A DNA stretch of 64,000 bases, taken from positions 267,643,692 to 267,707,691 of the forward strand of contig NC_081406.1 in the NCBI RefSeq assembly GCF_030272615.1, read 5' to 3'. The translations under genes and the position numbers were made by a program. Positions 60,618 through 64,000 of the stretch are shown piece by piece. The stretch comes from Cryptomeria japonica. Taxonomy: Eukaryota > Streptophyta > Pinopsida > Cupressales > Cupressaceae. Under the pieces are notes generated by a model. The model did not search any database. It was not told the DNA's origin and worked only from the letters and a program-made list of their open reading frames with translations. Each line of letters starts with the position of its first letter. The first letter of the stretch is position 1.

Positions 60618-62295
60618 GGGTCCTCCTCCACCCCCTCTCATTGGTGGTCATTCTGCTGCAACTGGCTATGGCACTAGGGATGGGATTGCTCCTAGTGCTG
60701 CTGATGTTGTGGCCTATCCAAGAACTCCTAGATGGAGTTTTTCTTGGGTGGCCAGAGCTTCTACTCATCCCTCTAAGGAGATTCACCCTCTTCCCTATGC
60801 CAAATCCTCCCCTATGGTTGTTTATGGACAAGATGTTTTGGATAATATTGAGTTCTATCATTGTCGTGCATTGGTGTGTAAATCTATTGGACTTTGGCCT
60901 TCTCTTCTAGACTTCCATCGTTGGGTGAGTGATTCTTGGAAGCCTTTGGTTGCACATAACATTGAGCTCCATCCTTGTGCTAAGGGGTTTTTCATTGCTA
61001 ACTTTATTTCTTTTTTGAAAATAGATTGGGTACTGGGTAAGTTGTGGGCTTGGGGAGATCACTCTCTTTAGCCTTGGACAACTTCCTTTAACCCCCTTAC
61101 CGAACCACTTAATATGCATCTAGTTTGGGTTTGCCTTCATAATCTTCCTCTCCATTTCTAGGAGCTCTCTTGCTACAATGCCTTTGACAACTCCATTAGT
61201 GAAAATTTTAGTGGCTAATATACACTAATTGGCCATTTTTTGAAATTAGGGAATCAAAATTTGGCTCATAAGTTCAAATTTTAAGGGTACCCGAATCGCC
61301 ACATTTTTACAAATTTTTATTTTAGTGTTATTTAAATCGCCAAAGAATTTATTTTATTAATTTTTTTAACTCAAAGATTCACCACAATATTCAATACGTG
61401 ATTGGATCAGATTCACCAACATTTAATATTTTATTGTAGAAATATAAATTAATTTGGCAATAATATATCATAATTATTAGTTACTTTAGGGTTATATCAA
61501 TAATCCTTAGTTGCTACCATTGATTTAAAATATAATCTAATGACCTTCACTGTATTCGATGAATTAAATTGTACCTACAAGTTGTAATGCTCGTGGGGTT
61601 TGAAATCGCTTTTGAATTGACCTAAATGAAACTCAATGGTCTAAAAATAATTTTTGGCCCCATAAATATTACAAATTGTTGGTACATTTTATCTCAGAAA
61701 ATCTAAAGAGGTCTATTAGATTATTTTAAGTTAATGGTAGAAACTAAATAAAGTAGAGTCTACCCCTTAAACTCATTAATGATTTCCACCTTCAAGCCTT
61801 TACTTTTCTATAAAAAACCATTTTTTAAATGAAAGGATTTGCAATAGTAATTAAGCACACTCTTATCATTTTCCAAGATTCACCAATATTTTCTACCAAA
61901 AAGAATTAATAGAAAAAAATTCGCCAAGACTATATATTTTTTTGAGAGGGAGTTTCTTAAAGTTATCACTAAACTCCATTGGACGTTTCTTGAAGGTGGA
62001 TGAAGCTATGTCTTCTATGGAGCGCTCTACTTTTGTCCATATTTTAAGTGACATTGACATCTATTTGCCTCTCGAGAGAGATATGGTTCTTATGGTTGGG
62101 GATGTGTCATGGACACAACCGTTGGATTATGAGGGCCTCCCCTTTTGCTGCCGAAAATGCTTCTCAACAGGTCATCTTGCTTTAGATTGTTTTATTCCTT
62201 GTCATAAGGGTATTATTACTTGGTGGAAGAATGCTACTGTAGACCATTTTACAATCATGGTTAACTCCTCTCATGAGGTTGTTGTCCCCTCCTAG
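60618..62295 (+). pseudogene. LINE ORF1-like gene (DUF4283 / zinc knuckle), split by a hAT-like insertion
   Basis: The main frame is 60709-61071 (continuing upstream in frame towards the solo LTR) and 61942-62295. It reads FYHCRALVCKSIGLW, ANFISFLKIDWVLGKLWAWG and WTTSFNPLTEPLNMHLVWV, which is the DUF4283 pattern; then, after the insertion, GRFLKVDEAMSS, SWTQPLDYEGLPFCC and a CRKCFSTGHLALDC zinc knuckle with all four ligands. SWTQPLDYEGLPF parallels SWIQPLDYESLPF of the other LINE. Stops at 61069-61071 and near 61160. With both inserts and one copy of each target duplication removed, the frame is continuous across both junctions. Family role: RNA-binding ORF1 protein. Confidence 0.75.
61197..61971. 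mobile_element. hAT-like non-autonomous DNA element
   Basis: 775 bp with ends TAGTGAAAATTTTA and, inverted, TAGTGATAACTTTA (imperfect terminal repeats, fitting the hAT YARNG start). Flanked by an 8-bp duplication AACTCCAT (61189-61196 and 61972-61979). No coding capacity; AT-rich with several ATTCGCCA/GATTCACCA phrases. Reading it as a 9-bp duplication with a Mutator-like element is possible because the next base also matches. Confidence 0.8.
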
Positions 62296-62860
62296 GAGGA
62301 GGTTGTGCCCCTCACTACTAAATATGCTCCTATTGATCCTCTTGCTTCTACTATTCTATCCTCCTCTGCTGAGGTCCCCATCCCTAGTTCTCCTATTTTG
62401 TAGCCTTGTTATACTCTTGTTGAACCTTATTTTGATTTTTTTTTGTCACTGAAACCTTTTGTTGGCTTGCTACAACAACTTTCTTCCATGGGGGATAGAT
62501 TTACTACAGGGATCTCCCTACCCGATCCTTCCATTGTGGATCCTTGTGACAATATTTCCTGGACTATCATCTGTCATAGGCAGAAGGGGAAGTTTTCCCC
62601 CCTATCTCAAACCCCTCTTTGTCAAGGTCTAGGAGCTTCTCCCCCTCCTTGAGTTAGGTTTTGGGTTTTTGGCTTGACAGGGTTTTCTTTTCTCCTATTT
62701 TGTTATGGAAGTGCCTTTATGGCTAGTCTTTGTTTTTTATCTTTGTAGTTGCGATTAATGTACTATTAATATCCTACTATTGGGTATATGTTTGGCTTTA
62801 TTCCCTTTGGACTATTTTATTTGGGGACAACACCCCCATTTTGCTACTTTAAATATAAAA

Positions 62861-62875
62861 AACAACCTAACTAAA
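62861..62875. repeat. Right target-site duplication of the half-LINE
   Basis: AACAACCTAACTAAA, identical to 59478-59492. Confidence 0.9.
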
Positions 62876-63874
62876 CATCTTAGAGATAATTTTTATAAAA
62901 AGAGAACATCACATTAAAATTAAAGAAATACATACATTAGATCATGAAGAAAGATCATCAAATTCAATATTAAATCATGAAAAATTGCTAATGTAATCAA
63001 CTAGAAATAAAATGTGATAAGTGTCACCACATAGAACAAAGATAAATGAAAGAAGAATTACAAAAATCCAAAATTCAAATTAACTCCAAGAATGCTTCAC
63101 AGAATTCACAAAATAACTCAAGACAATATAGCTAATTCATCCAAATATGCATTACGAGGTGACCAATATCAGTCACACCGGAGGGACTAACTGCTACACA
63201 ACATCCAAGGGTACAATGCCTTGAACATGTTTGAGAGTGCACTCCAGACATTTAAGTTCATGAATTTACTTATATATTGATATCCACTTTCATCTTTAAT
63301 GCAATGCAATGTTTTACACAAGTCTAGACAATTATCCTTTTATGAAAGAAGACATGCTAGGAAGAAATAAAGTGTCTCATACAAGTTCTTCAGTTGCACA
63401 TCATGATCTACACTAAATATTTCCTATATGCATAATACAAACAATTCATCTCATTAATCATAAGAAAATAAATGAATTACTCCAACATAACAAGCTAATC
63501 CTATAAACATAGCATCAATTACAAAATTTTCTCTCAGTTAATAACATGATCATTTATAGAGTGAAAAAATCCTTTAACATTTAGGTAAGCACTATAAATT
63601 ACAAGGCAAGGCATGGTTGTATAGAATCATACAAGCATTGTTCACATCCAAAAGTCAAGCATAATAAATGAATACACATGTTGCACACAACTATGATTTC
63701 TAGAAAGGATTAAGGAGAGAGCACAAAGCATAGATTTCCAAAATCTTCAAGGTTCCAATGTTCTTTATTTCATTAGAAATTCCAAGAACAATTCGAGTCA
63801 AGGAGAACAATATAACACACCACACAAGACTAAGAGCAACAACCTTAACTAGAGATCCCAGTGTTTGCAACATA
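62876..63874 (-). other. Non-coding remainder of element D
   Basis: The first part should be the rest of D's 3' LTR and the last part its leader next to the PBS; I could not find the inner LTR boundary or a polypurine tract. Short ORFs at 63700-63982 have no motif. Confidence 0.45.
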
Positions 63875-63887
63875 GGCTCTGATAACA
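63875..63887 (-). other. Primer-binding site of element D
   Basis: Minus strand TGTTATCAGAGCC, two bases from the LTR end, has one mismatch to the initiator-Met tRNA site. Confidence 0.75.
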
Positions 63888-63889
63888 GA

Positions 63890-64000
63890 TGTAATGCCCA
63901 CCAAATTGCCTTAGAGAAATTAACCATCGAATATGCAAATAGAGATTTTTTTTTCAAACATCTACTAAAGCAACACATATAACTTAATACTCAAATGCAA
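63890..64000 (-). repeat. Start of the 5' LTR of element D (cut by window edge)
   Basis: Plus strand TGTAATGCCCACCAAATTGCC; the first 15 bases equal those at 59438, and a weaker match continues for about 100 bases. Confidence 0.6.

Larger units (their letters stand above)
59493..62860 (+). mobile_element. ORF1-only LINE ('half-LINE') with two younger insertions
   Basis: Bounded by a perfect 15-bp duplication, with an A-rich 3' end (AAATATAAAA). Removing the solo LTR and the hAT-like element leaves about 1.5 kb that contains an ORF1-type reading frame and a 3' UTR of about 200 bp. There is no endonuclease, RT or RNase H. ORF1 is of the same class as the LINE at 14-20 kb. Confidence 0.8.
59438..64000 (-). 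mobile_element. LTR element D, interrupted by a LINE, running past the window
   Basis: At 59438 the copia C RT stops at a TGTAATGCCCACCAA sequence. The same TGTAATGCCCACCAA recurs at 63890, where it is preceded (63875-63887) by the reverse complement of a primer-binding site. So 63890 is the inner end of a minus-strand 5' LTR and 59438 is the outer end of the matching 3' LTR. Excluding the LINE, only about 1.07 kb lies between the two LTR ends, with no coding sequence. D is therefore either internally deleted or a small non-autonomous (TRIM/LARD-like) element. Confidence 0.6.

Noticed and set aside
61189-61980. Mutator-like reading with a 9-bp duplication AACTCCATT
   Set aside because: The ninth base matches by chance at the element edge; the 8-bp reading gives symmetric TAGTGA ends of hAT type. 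Kept only as an alternative.

Overview
This is nuclear DNA of a seed plant, dense in transposons. The only host-type gene is a spliced ABCB transporter with canonical plant GT-AG introns. Everything else is LTR retrotransposons, plant L1-type LINEs and a small DNA transposon, nested in one another and mostly decayed. Sirevirus-like and Tork-like copia elements, a chromovirus-like gypsy element and very long ORF-free AT-rich stretches suggest a large repeat-rich genome, possibly a conifer or other gymnosperm. I cannot fix the species. There are no tRNA or rRNA genes, CRISPR arrays or bacterial operons.

Layout. 1-263: 3' part of a gypsy LTR (same family as the 41-47 kb element). 264-8271: copia A (+), gag to 3' LTR, split by a 1986-bp solo LTR at 2787-4772. 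8289-8440: short array of hairpin-like units. 8630-12260: a 'ghost' gypsy element (-), recognisable only by piecing together short decayed matches to PR, RT, RNase H and integrase. 14194-20218: a nearly complete LINE (-) with a 14-bp target duplication, an ORF1/ORF2 ATGA overlap and two stops in ORF2. 21401-26253: eight-exon ABCB pseudogene (-) with one frameshift and one nonsense codon. 26.57-28.7 kb: a triad of repeats, an RNase H scrap, an unrecognised ORF with one amber codon, and a possible FKBP-like scrap. 29455-36188: copia B (-), Sirevirus-like with both LTRs. 36.2-41.28 kb: ORF desert. 41284-47488: gypsy G (-) with both LTRs, PBS, perfect 5-bp target duplication and a chromodomain-like tail. 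48208-54774: copia E (+), complete with PBS, PPT and 5-bp target duplication. 54.8-57.7 kb: non-coding, probably old LTR sequence. 57695-64000: copia C (-), interrupted by LTR element D, interrupted by an ORF1-only LINE, which itself carries a solo LTR and a hAT-like element.

No genes act together as an operon or pathway. The history is one of serial insertion. Many inserts have intact target-site duplications that let their order be read: copia C, then D, then the half-LINE, then the solo LTR and hAT-like element. Many stops sit where the family has Trp, Gln or Arg, as expected from cytosine-methylation decay. The strongest candidates for something new are the ORF1-only LINE with matching target duplications, the unrecognised ORF at 27.2 kb, and an LTR motif shared across distinct copia families.
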